This document shows, piece by piece, positions 44,062-52,473 of a stretch of 64,000 nt of DNA. Location: the NCBI RefSeq assembly GCF_021730305.1, contig NZ_CP032674.1:2837001-2901000 (forward strand). Direction: 5' to 3'. The DNA comes from Xanthobacter sp. YC-JY1. GTDB lineage: Bacteria; Pseudomonadota; Alphaproteobacteria; Rhizobiales; Xanthobacteraceae. The notes below the pieces were generated by a model. The model saw only the letters and a program-made list of their open reading frames with translations, did no database searches and had not been told where the DNA came from. Positions within the stretch are counted from its first letter, which is position 1, and each line of letters starts with the position of its first letter. A program made the translations under genes and the position numbers.

Positions 44062-45592
44062 ATGGCTTCGCTCTCCACCGAGCTCCCCCACGATCCCGAG
44101 ACGCTCCAGGCGATGCTGGTCGCGCGGGATGCGGAGATCGAGCGCCTGAGCCAGATCATCAAGGAGCTGCAGCGTCACCGCTTCGGGCGCCGGGCGGAGA
44201 GCCTCCCCGAGGACCAGCTGCTGCTGGCCCTGGAAGAGGCCGAGCAGGTCGAGGCCTCTGGCTTCGCCGCATCCGAGGATGAGGCGCCGGCCGAGAAGGC
44301 CGAACGGGTCGCCAAACGCCGTACGAACCGGGGCGCTGCCCGCCCATCTGCCGCGGATCGAGACCGTGGTCGATATCGAGAGCGACATCTGCCCGTGCTG
44401 TTCCGGCAAGCTGCACCGCATCGGCGAGGACGTGGCCGAGCGGCTCGACATGGTACCCGCCCAGTTCCGCGTCCTGGTGGTGCGCCGGCCGAAATATGCC
44501 TGCCGTTCCTGCGCCGACGTGGTGGTGCAGGCTCCGGCGCCGGCACGGCTGATCGAGGGCGGACTGCCGACCGAAGCGACCGTCGCTCATGTGCTCGTCT
44601 CCAAATATGCCGACCATCTGCCCCTGTATCGCCAGGCCCAGATCTACGGGCGCCAGGGCATCGCGCTCGACCGTTCGACGCTGGCGGACTGGGTCGGGCG
44701 CGCGGCCTTCCTGCTGCGGCCTGTCCATGAGCGGCTGCTGGCGGTGCTGAGGGCCTCGCCCAAGCTGTTCGCCGACGAGACCACGGCGCCGGTGCTCGAT
44801 CCCGGGCGAGGCCGGACCAAGACCGGGCAGCTCTTCGTCTATGCCCGTGATGACCGTCCATGGGGCGGCGCGGGTCCGCCTGCCGTCGCTTATGTCTATG
44901 CGCCGGATCGCAAGGGTGAGCGGCCCATCGCCCATCTCGACGGCTTCACCGGCATCCTGCAGGTCGACGGCTATGGCGGCTACAAAGCGCTGGCCGGACG
45001 CAACACGGTGAAGCTGGCGTTCTGCTGGGCGCATGTGCGCCGCCGCTTCTACGAGCTCGCCCAGGCAGGCCCGGCGCCGATCGCCAGTGAAGCCCTGCAG
45101 CGCATCGCCGAACTCTACCACGTCGAGGCTGCGATCCGGGGCCGGCCCCCGGATGAGCGCCAGGCCACGCGCCGGGAGAAAAGCAGACCGACCATCGAGG
45201 CCCTCGAGCCGTGGCTGCGGGCGAAGCTGGCGCTGATCAGCCAGAAGACCAAGCTCGCCGAGGCGATCCGCTATGCGCTCTCGCGCTGGGAGGGCCTCAC
45301 CCTGTTCCTCGACGACGGCCGCGTCGAGCTGGACAACAACATCGTGGAGCGCTCCATCCGACCCTTGGCCCTCACCCGGAAGAATGCGCTCTTCGCCGGC
45401 TCCGACGGGGGTGCCGAGCACTGGGCCGTCATCGCTTCGCAGGTCGAGACCTGCAAGCTCAACGGCATCGACCCCCAGGCCTATCTCGCGGACGTCATCA
45501 CCCGCATCGTCAACGGCCATCCCAACAGCCGCATCGACGACCTCATGCCATGGGCCTACCCAGCACAGCCCGCCCTCAGCAACGTGGCCTGA
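44062..45592 (+). pseudogene. tnpC: IS66 transposase TnpC, frameshifted
   Basis: The N-terminal coiled-coil part (MASLSTELPHDPETLQAMLV, IIKELQRHRFGRRAE) runs in one frame to about 44331. The rest, with the zinc-finger region (DICPCCSGKLHRIGE, YACRSCADVVVQAP) and the catalytic DDE-type domain (KLFADETTAPVLDP, LQVDGYGGYKALAG, FCWAHVRRRFYELA, ELDNNIVERSIRPLALTRKN), runs in the +1 frame. The usual NRGALPAHLPR sequence is interrupted at GGGGCGCTG, consistent with loss of two bases or gain of one. Unless frameshifting occurs, the element cannot move by itself. Confidence 0.88.
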
Positions 45593-45605
45593 TCACGACG
45601 GTTAC

Positions 45606-45613
45606 CGCGAAGC
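45606..45613. repeat. IS66 target-site duplication, right copy
   Basis: CGCGAAGC directly follows the right end of the element, identical to 43149-43156. Confidence 0.9.
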
Positions 45614-46055
45614 GTGACACGTTGGCCTTGAGGTTGGCCACGGCCGCCCGCTCCATGCCGGGAAGATTGGCGGCGGCCACCGCATCATTGATGCCCGTGA
45701 CGATGAGCACCACCCTTGGCCGCAGATCGATGACGTCGTTCTGGAATCGATAGCTGGCCTGGACCGAGCTCTCGCCCGACACGCCCCGGCTCACCACCTG
45801 CCATGCCGATCCGGTGTCCCCGCTCACAGTGGTCTGGTGGGCGCGGGAATCGCCGAAGATGACAATGCGATCTTTGCCACTCGACTGCAGCGCCCGGTTC
45901 GCTTCGGCGAAGCGTCCCGGATCGATGGGACGCAGACGGAGCTCGGACCGGTCCTGGAAAAATGATCTGGCACCCATGACCGCTGACGTAAGCGAGCCGG
46001 CAAGAAGCAGGCAGAGGAGACTCAACACAACAAGAGCCGCTGCCGGCCAATTCAT
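45606..46055 (-). pseudogene. SGNH/GDSL hydrolase, N-terminal fragment (split by IS66)
   Basis: These 150 codons hold a membrane anchor (MNWPAAALVVLSLLCLLLAG) and the first SGNH blocks: IVIFGDSRAHQTTVSG with the nucleophile serine, RGVSGESSVQASYRF with the glycine block, and VVLIVTGINDAVAAANLPGM with the asparagine block. The remaining part lies at 42834-43148; the joined frame would be 254 aa. In polysaccharide loci such anchored hydrolases often add or remove acyl groups. The ATG at 46055 has AAGGCG upstream; 46115 is possible. In its present state reading continues into the IS end and stops at 45576. Confidence 0.88.
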
Positions 46056-46149
46056 CGCCTTGGGTCCATACCTGCGACGCACTCCCGGATCATCCCTTCC
46101 CGACCGGCCGCGCATCAACCGGCGGTCGGCAATCCGGTCAAAGCTCTCG

Positions 46150-47634
46150 TCACGTGGTGGGGCCCACTTTGGGCACAGCCTCGGCGGCATCCTGCGCGGA
46201 CGGCGCCCCAGGACGCCGAAGGACGCGCTTCCTGATCAGCTTTCGCTCCTCGCGCGGCAGGAAAGACCGGCCGAGGCCAAGGCCGACGACGGACAGATAG
46301 ATGATCAGGAAGCCAGGGATCTGCAATGGAAAGTCGAAACTCGTATGAACGAGCCCGATCATACCGACAAGAAGCCCGGCCAAGATATAGGGATCGCTGG
46401 GCCGGCGGATGGCCCCCCGCACCAACAGGAACCCGCAGAGCGCGACAAAGGCGAACACCACCAGTGCGAGCGGAATGCCGCCTTCGAAGGTCAGCTCGAG
46501 GGGCGTGCTGTGGCCGATATCGAACACGGCCAGCGTTCCGAGATCCTCAGTGCGGAACTGTGGGAAGCTCTCCGCGAAACTGCCCAGCCCGTAGCCGATG
46601 AGGGGCCGATCAGCGATCGCACCGATCATCATCTCGTAGGCTTCGTAGCGTCCGAGAATATCGAAACCGAGCTTCGCCTGTCGCTCGCGCCATGCCCCGC
46701 CCGACACGCCGTAGACGAGGGACAACAGGACGAGAATGCCGAACGCGACCTTGAAGATGGAGGCGCGCTTGCGCAGGCGAAGCTTCGAGACGATAGCGCC
46801 GATCGCCGCAAGAAGCGTCAGAACGACACCGGCGCGCGAAAGCGTCAGGGGCAAAAGGACCAGCACGAACAGACCAGCAAACGCAGCTATGGTGCGGCGG
46901 CGGCCGCCCTCGCCACTGAACAGGCCTGACAACGGCTTGTTTTCGCGCACCGCGACAAGAGCTGGAGGCAGCAGCAGGGCCAGCACGATGAGCGCGGCCG
47001 ACCCGAGATAGATCGCCGAGGTATTCTTGTTCAGGAAGAAGGTCGTCAGCGAACCATTCTGGTCGAAGGGGCGCAGACTGTCGGAATCGAAGATGAATCC
47101 GACCAGCCCAATGAAGCCGTAGATACAGGCAGCGCCGACAATGGAGCGCAACACGATGTCGGCCCGGCGGCGATCGGGGCCAATGATGATGGCGGCCGTC
47201 AGCACCAGTGCCGCCAGGAGCGGCCGACCGAGAAAGAGGAGCGGCGAGTGACGGACCGAACCGGACAGGGGAGGAATTTCCATGCCCAGGATCTTGCCCG
47301 TCTCCGACCATATCGGGAGCGGCGCGGGGCCTGGAGAGATGGACTGAAGGAAGGCGACGAGAGCATAGGCCGCCAGAACGATCAGCAGCCCCCCCAGCAC
47401 CAAAGCCGCCCCACGTGAGACGTCGCGATAGCTGATGAGGAGCACGGAGACCGCTGCGAACGCCGTCCAGACCTGGACCCAAAGCAGCGCGACCGATCCG
47501 TCCGGAACGGGAGCCAAGATCACCATGGCCAGGAAAACCCAGAAACCCATACGATCCGTCAGGCTCCGCGCGCGGCGCCGACGCCCGCGGACCTCCGGCG
47601 ATCCGTCCGCTTTTGCCTCGTCTGTCACTTCCAC
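46150..47634 (-). CDS. O-antigen ligase / polymerase family membrane protein
   Basis: This 494-aa protein has about a dozen membrane segments and the Wzy/WaaL-type motifs: NGSLTTFFLNKNTSAIYLGS, LTLSRAGVVLTLLAAIGAIV, RPLIGYGLGSFAESFPQF, GHSTPLELTFEGGIPLALVV. It could polymerise the repeat unit or ligate polymer to lipid A core. Its start overlaps the upstream gene by ten bases. With a tyrosine kinase of the Wzc type upstream, a role in polymerisation of the exopolysaccharide is plausible. Confidence 0.85.
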   Translation of the reverse strand: MEVTDEAKADGSPEVRGRRRRARSLTDRMGFWVFLAMVILAPVPDGSVALLWVQVWTAFAAVSVLLISYRDVSRGAALVLGGLLIVLAAYALVAFLQSISPGPAPLPIWSETGKILGMEIPPLSGSVRHSPLLFLGRPLLAALVLTAAIIIGPDRRRADIVLRSIVGAACIYGFIGLVGFIFDSDSLRPFDQNGSLTTFFLNKNTSAIYLGSAALIVLALLLPPALVAVRENKPLSGLFSGEGGRRRTIAAFAGLFVLVLLPLTLSRAGVVLTLLAAIGAIVSKLRLRKRASIFKVAFGILVLLSLVYGVSGGAWRERQAKLGFDILGRYEAYEMMIGAIADRPLIGYGLGSFAESFPQFRTEDLGTLAVFDIGHSTPLELTFEGGIPLALVVFAFVALCGFLLVRGAIRRPSDPYILAGLLVGMIGLVHTSFDFPLQIPGFLIIYLSVVGLGLGRSFLPREERKLIRKRVLRRPGAPSAQDAAEAVPKVGPTT

Positions 47635-48494
47635 GGCCGGCTCCCCAGGGGTTCGACCGCCGGCAGATCGATGTCCTCGCCACCATTGCGGATAACGTCG
47701 GCCGCACGCTTCTGGGCCCGCTCAGGCGCCTGGGCCAAGACGTCGCGGATGAAGACGCGGGCGTCCGGCTTGGCGGCGAGGTACTGCTCGCCTACGAATT
47801 CACCCCATTGCTTCACGGCGAGCCAGTTCACTGACTGCTTCAAGTCGGCCAGTTCAGCCGGATCCAGCTTGGGATACAGCGAAAGCAGGATCTCCATGCG
47901 ACGGATGAGGGGCCAGCCCTCGTAAGCTCCTGTCTGGAAAGACTTTCTCAGGTAAGTCCGCAACAGCGGCGAATCCTCGTTCCGGATATGCTCGATCCAG
48001 GCGAGAATGGTCCAGGCCCGGGGCGATCCTGGACTGCACGCCAAGCTGGCCTTTGCCGCCTGCTCTGTCGCCGTCAGCCGTCTGTCCGCGAGGTCGGCAT
48101 CATCCCCTTGAAACGCAGTTTCTGCGAGGGCGGCGCGGACAACGGCGAGGTCCTGAAGCGCCTGATAATCACAGACTGGATCCGATAGTACCACGGACAT
48201 ATCTGCGTCCATGGCCTCGATCAGCGCCGCATCGTATGGTTCACCCGCCATCATGTGCAACGCTACGGGGCGAAGAAACAACCCTGAATCTATGCGCTTG
48301 ACACCAGTCGACACGGACAGCCAGAGCGCGGCCCCAACGACCATGACGAGGCCCACAAGGCGGGCCGCCAGCTTCACAACAGGCTTTCCAGCCGAACTCG
48401 GGTAACCCTCCTGGTGGGGACCTCCCGTGTCGGAAACAGCCCCCTGGCCGGCCGCAGCGATCGCGGCCTTGATCGGATCAGGACTCCCGGCCAT
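47625..48494 (-). CDS. Hypothetical membrane-anchored protein of the polysaccharide operon
   Basis: This 289-aa protein has one predicted membrane helix (LAARLVGLVMVVGAALWLSV, about residues 43-62) and a C-terminal soluble helical domain (DLAVVRAALAETAFQ, RLTATEQAAKASLACSPGSP, RAWTILAWIEHI) that looks like TPR-type helical pairs. I do not recognise a named family. It starts inside the end of the Wzc-like kinase gene and overlaps the ligase gene, so the three are coupled. A role in assembly with the kinase or polymerase is inference. Confidence 0.65.
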   Translation of the reverse strand: MAGSPDPIKAAIAAAGQGAVSDTGGPHQEGYPSSAGKPVVKLAARLVGLVMVVGAALWLSVSTGVKRIDSGLFLRPVALHMMAGEPYDAALIEAMDADMSVVLSDPVCDYQALQDLAVVRAALAETAFQGDDADLADRRLTATEQAAKASLACSPGSPRAWTILAWIEHIRNEDSPLLRTYLRKSFQTGAYEGWPLIRRMEILLSLYPKLDPAELADLKQSVNWLAVKQWGEFVGEQYLAAKPDARVFIRDVLAQAPERAQKRAADVIRNGGEDIDLPAVEPLGSRPWK

Positions 48495-50730
48495 AGCTCG
48501 CATAGTATTTGTGGTAGTAATACTTACTACCATAGTCCTCAAGGCTGCGCAGCGCCTTCAAGTCAGCCTTATTCAACAGGCAGCCTAGCACTTTTTCGTA
48601 GACGGTCGGCGCATTCTGCAGCGTATTCGCGACCAGATCCCGGTTCGAAGAGCCCCAGTCGAGAACGTAGACATAACCGTCCACGATATGAGTGGATGCC
48701 ATGACGTCGACAACGGGTGCGAGCGGCGGGAAATCGATGACGATATAATCAACTTCCCGCTTCAAGGCGTCCAGCACCGCGGACATTTGCTCCGAGGCCA
48801 GAATCTCGTTGGTGTGAACGATGTCGCCGGGCACGACGGCGGGAATGAAGCGCAACCCCGTCATCCGGTCAACGATGCTCACCTCTTCGAGCGTTGCCTT
48901 ACCAAAAACCAGCTCGAGAAGACCGGCACTGCGGCCGGGCGCCAGTCGGCGCGTCAGGGTCGGATTGCGCAGATCGCCGTCGATGAGGACACAACGCTGT
49001 CCGCTATGGGCGATCAGCTGAGCAAAATTCGCCGAAACCGTCGACTTTCCTTCTTTTGGCAGCGTCGAGACGATGCCAATCACCTTCACCGCTCGGCTGT
49101 GAATTGACACATCTGCCGCAACCTTGACCGAGCGCAGTGTCTCGGAAAAGCGCGAGAAGGGATCGGAAGTCACCTGGCGCATAATGCCGGTGGAGCTGTC
49201 GAAGGCACTCTGGCCCGCAGGAACCGGCGTCGCCACCGACGAGGGCAGCAGCGGCAGTACGCCGAGGCAATCCAGCCCCAGATAGCGCTCCACGTCAGCC
49301 GGCAGCCGGAAGGTCCGGTTCATCCTCTCGCGCCACATGCCAACGCCGAATCCGGCCAGCAGCCCGACGAAGAGGCCACCCGCGACAATCAGAGTGGTTC
49401 GCGGAGAAGTCGCGCGCAGGGGCGGCGAGGCGTCGGTGATCAGGCGCGCTTCGGTTATCGGAAACGACTGCTGCTGCGTCGCCTGCATGAAGCGCTGCAG
49501 GAAGTTGTCGTACAGTGCGCGATAGGACTGCGCATTGCTTTCGAGTTCGCGAAGCTCAACCTGAGCCTGCCCGGTCAGCTTGGCCTGGACCATCAACTGC
49601 TCAAGGCTGGACGAAAGGCTCGCCTCACGAGCGCGGGAGATTTCGAGATCGGACTTGTAGGTCTCGGCAATGCGCGACAGCTCGGTGAAGAGCGAGCGCT
49701 GCAGACCCTTGATCTCGCTGTTAAGATTGATCACCGCGATATGGTCAGGGCCGTAGCGCTTGGACCAGTCCGCCTCGCGCTTCACGGCATCGAGATACTG
49801 AGTCCGCAGGCGGCTGATGACCTCGTTGTTGAGCACATCCGAAACGACCTCATCGCTCGTGCCCGTCACGCCGCCCTGCTTGATAATGCTGTTGACGCGC
49901 TCGTAGCGCGCCTGCGCCTCGGCGACGGACGTCCTCGCCGTGATCAGCTGAGTATTCAGCTCGGACAGCTGCTGGTCCGAGATAAGGCCCCGCTGCGTAT
50001 CTATGATGTTGTTCTTGGCCTTGAAGTCCTGCACCGCACGGTCAGCTGCCAGCGCCTGATCGCGCAGTTCGGCGATGCGGTCCTGAAGCCAGACGCTGGC
50101 GCGACGGGTCGCCTGATACTTGGCCTCAAGCTGGTCGACGATATAGGCCTCGGCGAGCTGGTTCGCCACGTCGGCCGCCTGAGTGGGATCGGCCGACCTG
50201 TAGTCGATATTGATGACGTAGCTCAGGCCAACGCGCTTGACACGCAAACGCTTGCCGAAATCGATGATCTGCGTCCGTTCGAGCTCGTAGTCGCTCTTGG
50301 GCGTATTGCTGACGAGGAAGGGCAGCAAGAACCCGGCCACGGAGCTGAATACCGAGTTGCCGTTCTCCTCGATTTCCTTCTTCTTCGCCTCGACGAGCTT
50401 CAGCTCCTTGATGACCGCCTTGGCGATGCGCTCCGACTGAAGAATCTGGACTTGGCTGTCGATGCCACTGGAGTCCATCACGCCGGTCAGCTGAGGCATA
50501 ACCTCCAAGCCGCGGGCCTGCTGCGTATCGATCAGCAACTCGGCGCTTGCCGTGTATTGCGGCGTTGCAACAAAGCAATAGAGAGCAGCAAGACTCGCCA
50601 ACGCGCCTGCAACGATTGCGATGACCCACTTCTGACGCCGGACCACCTGAAGCAGATTAACCAGATCGAGCGCGCCTTCGGTCTGGATATTCAGAGACTT
50701 CCCCGGCCCAGACTTGTCGATACGAAGCAT
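48478..50730 (-). CDS. Polysaccharide copolymerase / tyrosine autokinase (Wzc/ExoP type)
   Basis: This 750-aa inner-membrane protein has an N-terminal Wzz domain with membrane segment (VIAIVAGALASLAALYCFVA), a long periplasmic coiled coil (residues about 190-410), a second membrane segment (TTLIVAGGLFVGLLAGFGVG), and a C-terminal BY-kinase: Walker A STLPKEGKSTVSANFA, Walker A' VLIDGDLR, Walker B YIVIDFPP. It ends in a tyrosine cluster (YGSKYYYHKYYASYG), the autophosphorylation tail. It controls polymer length and export. The outer-membrane partner (Wza/GumB) is not in the window. Confidence 0.94.
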   Translation of the reverse strand: MLRIDKSGPGKSLNIQTEGALDLVNLLQVVRRQKWVIAIVAGALASLAALYCFVATPQYTASAELLIDTQQARGLEVMPQLTGVMDSSGIDSQVQILQSERIAKAVIKELKLVEAKKKEIEENGNSVFSSVAGFLLPFLVSNTPKSDYELERTQIIDFGKRLRVKRVGLSYVINIDYRSADPTQAADVANQLAEAYIVDQLEAKYQATRRASVWLQDRIAELRDQALAADRAVQDFKAKNNIIDTQRGLISDQQLSELNTQLITARTSVAEAQARYERVNSIIKQGGVTGTSDEVVSDVLNNEVISRLRTQYLDAVKREADWSKRYGPDHIAVINLNSEIKGLQRSLFTELSRIAETYKSDLEISRAREASLSSSLEQLMVQAKLTGQAQVELRELESNAQSYRALYDNFLQRFMQATQQQSFPITEARLITDASPPLRATSPRTTLIVAGGLFVGLLAGFGVGMWRERMNRTFRLPADVERYLGLDCLGVLPLLPSSVATPVPAGQSAFDSSTGIMRQVTSDPFSRFSETLRSVKVAADVSIHSRAVKVIGIVSTLPKEGKSTVSANFAQLIAHSGQRCVLIDGDLRNPTLTRRLAPGRSAGLLELVFGKATLEEVSIVDRMTGLRFIPAVVPGDIVHTNEILASEQMSAVLDALKREVDYIVIDFPPLAPVVDVMASTHIVDGYVYVLDWGSSNRDLVANTLQNAPTVYEKVLGCLLNKADLKALRSLEDYGSKYYYHKYYASYGRES

Positions 50731-50949
50731 GCCGCTAAAGCCCCGCTAACATCAGATGCAGTCGAAGCACACGCACCGCCCAAGCAGAAGCCCGGCAAGC
50801 TGACACCCCGAAAGGATTCCTGCCGAGTACGCCCGCGCGACTGGGCGCATCAAACGAAAGTGGCCCGCCTCACGCATCCCCTGACCAACTCAATCGCGAC
50901 GGTCAAGGAACAAAGGAAGTGGGCCACCTGATTGGTTTTGTAAGGCGGA

Positions 50950-51240
50950 TCAGCAGCCGAAGCGGCAGAACGGCGAAACCGGACGGCCGAGGAACTTACT
51001 GATGCGCTGGTCATACTTGTAAGCGCGATACTGGATCAGCGACCACTTCCAGCCACCAGCATTGTTGGCGGCAGCCTGGGTGCCAAAACGGTTGGCCGGC
51101 TGGAAATTGGCGTTGCTACGCAGAGACGCAAAACGCTCACCCCAAAGGCCGGCAGCCTGCGACGGCATGACCGCCCCAAGGACCAGACCCGCGACAGCAG
51201 CGCCCGTGAGCACCGCCTTGATCTTGGAAACTTTCGCCAT
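50950..51240 (-). CDS. Small secreted protein of unknown function
   Basis: This 96-aa protein has a signal peptide (MAKVSKIKAVLTGAAVAGLV, then LGAVMPSQAAG) and a mature part of about 66 residues ending SPFCRFGC with two cysteines four apart. The mature part is rich in Asn, Ala and Arg (SNANFQPANRFGTQAAANNA). I do not recognise a family. The ATG at 51240 is the first that gives a signal peptide. It is upstream of the Wzc-like gene on the same strand, separated by 219 bases in which I see no clear feature. Confidence 0.65.
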   Translation of the reverse strand: MAKVSKIKAVLTGAAVAGLVLGAVMPSQAAGLWGERFASLRSNANFQPANRFGTQAAANNAGGWKWSLIQYRAYKYDQRISKFLGRPVSPFCRFGC

Positions 51241-51365
51241 CGCCCGCACTCCGATTAAGTGGACCATGTTTACCACAAGCCCTGTGGCGCTGCAACAATC
51301 CCGGGAAAACGCCTGCACGCCGGACGGCAAGTCTACTGGACTTTCGCGAAAAACGACCTACCTTG

Positions 51366-52448
51366 CTACCCAGAACTTGCGCGGCGGACCTGAAGTTCCT
51401 GCCCACCTTCATCTTCTCCGGCGTACTCTTCAGGACCGGTGATGACCGGATCGTCCCTTCTAGTACGTTGAGATATAATGGGCGCAAGCTTGGCCGTCTG
51501 ACTGGCCGTCTCTTTCGCCTGAGGCACGCCGGGCGCTGATACCTTCAGGCCGTGGCGCTCTCGCCACACCAGCACAAGACCTGCTGAAACGACCGCCCCC
51601 GCCCCCATCAACACCAGAGAATCGGGCCATTCCCCGAAGGCGAGCACCCCGAACAGGGTGGCCCAGATCAAGGTCGCATAGTTCAGCGGTGCCACGACCG
51701 AGGCCGGCGCATAGCGCGTGGCTGTGGTCATCAGGATCTGGCCGAGCCCGCCGGCGATGCCGGTCGCAATGAGAACGAGACTGGTGCGGAGATCCGGAAC
51801 GACCCATCCCAGCGGCAAGGTCGCGAGACCCGCGAGAGACGCCACGATGGAGAAGTAGAAGACGATCGCTTCGCTGGTCTCCGTCCGCGTCAGATGCCGG
51901 ACCTGGGTGACCGCGAGCCCGGCGATCACGGCCCCGACCAGGGCCATGGCCGCCCCGATCAGCGGCCCCGGCCCACTCCCCAGCGAGGCATGGGTAAATG
52001 AAGGCCACAGCATGAGGAGGATGCCGGCAAAGCCGACACCAAGCACCGCCCAGCGATAGGCAGGGACGCGCTCTCCCAGAAGAACGGCGGCGAGAAGCAC
52101 GGCGACCAGCGGCGTCACGTAGGTAAAGGCAACGGCCTCGGCGAGCGGGATGAAGGCAAGCGCTGCGAAGCTGAGCCACATGGCGCTCACGCCTACCAGC
52201 CCGCGCACCACATGGCCGAGCGGCTGGCGCGTGACGAGCGCGCTGGTCATCCGCCACTTCCACAGCAGCCAGATCACCAGCGGGATGAGGCCGAAGGCGC
52301 TGCGCGCGAACACGACCTGTCCGCTCGGCACATCGTCTGCCACGAAGCGCACGAGCGCGGACATGATGGCGAAGAAGAACGTGGAGCTGATTTGCAGGGC
52401 GATGCCTGCTGGGGCATTCATGAGGAAAATCCGATGGGTAGACGTCAT
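51366..52448 (-). CDS. DMT superfamily (EamA) transporter
   Basis: This 360-aa membrane protein has ten hydrophobic segments and two EamA repeats (ALQISSTFFFAIMSALVRFV ... IPLAEAVAFTYVTPLVAVLL and the second half from GPLIGAAMALVGAVIAGLAV). Such proteins export or import small metabolites; the substrate is unknown. The C-terminal 60 residues are a charged cytosolic tail. The ATG at 52448 is 25 bases from the divergent gene at 52474. Confidence 0.85.
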   Translation of the reverse strand: MTSTHRIFLMNAPAGIALQISSTFFFAIMSALVRFVADDVPSGQVVFARSAFGLIPLVIWLLWKWRMTSALVTRQPLGHVVRGLVGVSAMWLSFAALAFIPLAEAVAFTYVTPLVAVLLAAVLLGERVPAYRWAVLGVGFAGILLMLWPSFTHASLGSGPGPLIGAAMALVGAVIAGLAVTQVRHLTRTETSEAIVFYFSIVASLAGLATLPLGWVVPDLRTSLVLIATGIAGGLGQILMTTATRYAPASVVAPLNYATLIWATLFGVLAFGEWPDSLVLMGAGAVVSAGLVLVWRERHGLKVSAPGVPQAKETASQTAKLAPIISQRTRRDDPVITGPEEYAGEDEGGQELQVRRASSG

Positions 52449-52473
52449 ATAGCGCCTTGAGGACGGGACGGGC

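Larger units (their letters stand above)
43157..45605 (+). mobile_element. IS66-family insertion sequence, 2449 bp
   Basis: The element begins GTAAGCGTCGT and ends with the reverse complement of GTAACCGTCGT, so the terminal inverted repeats match in 10 of the first 11 bases. It carries tnpA, tnpB and a frameshifted tnpC in the usual order. It is flanked by the perfect direct repeat CGCGAAGC (43149-43156 and 45606-45613). It has split an SGNH hydrolase gene of the polysaccharide locus. The intact duplication and clean ends point to a recent insertion. Confidence 0.95.
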
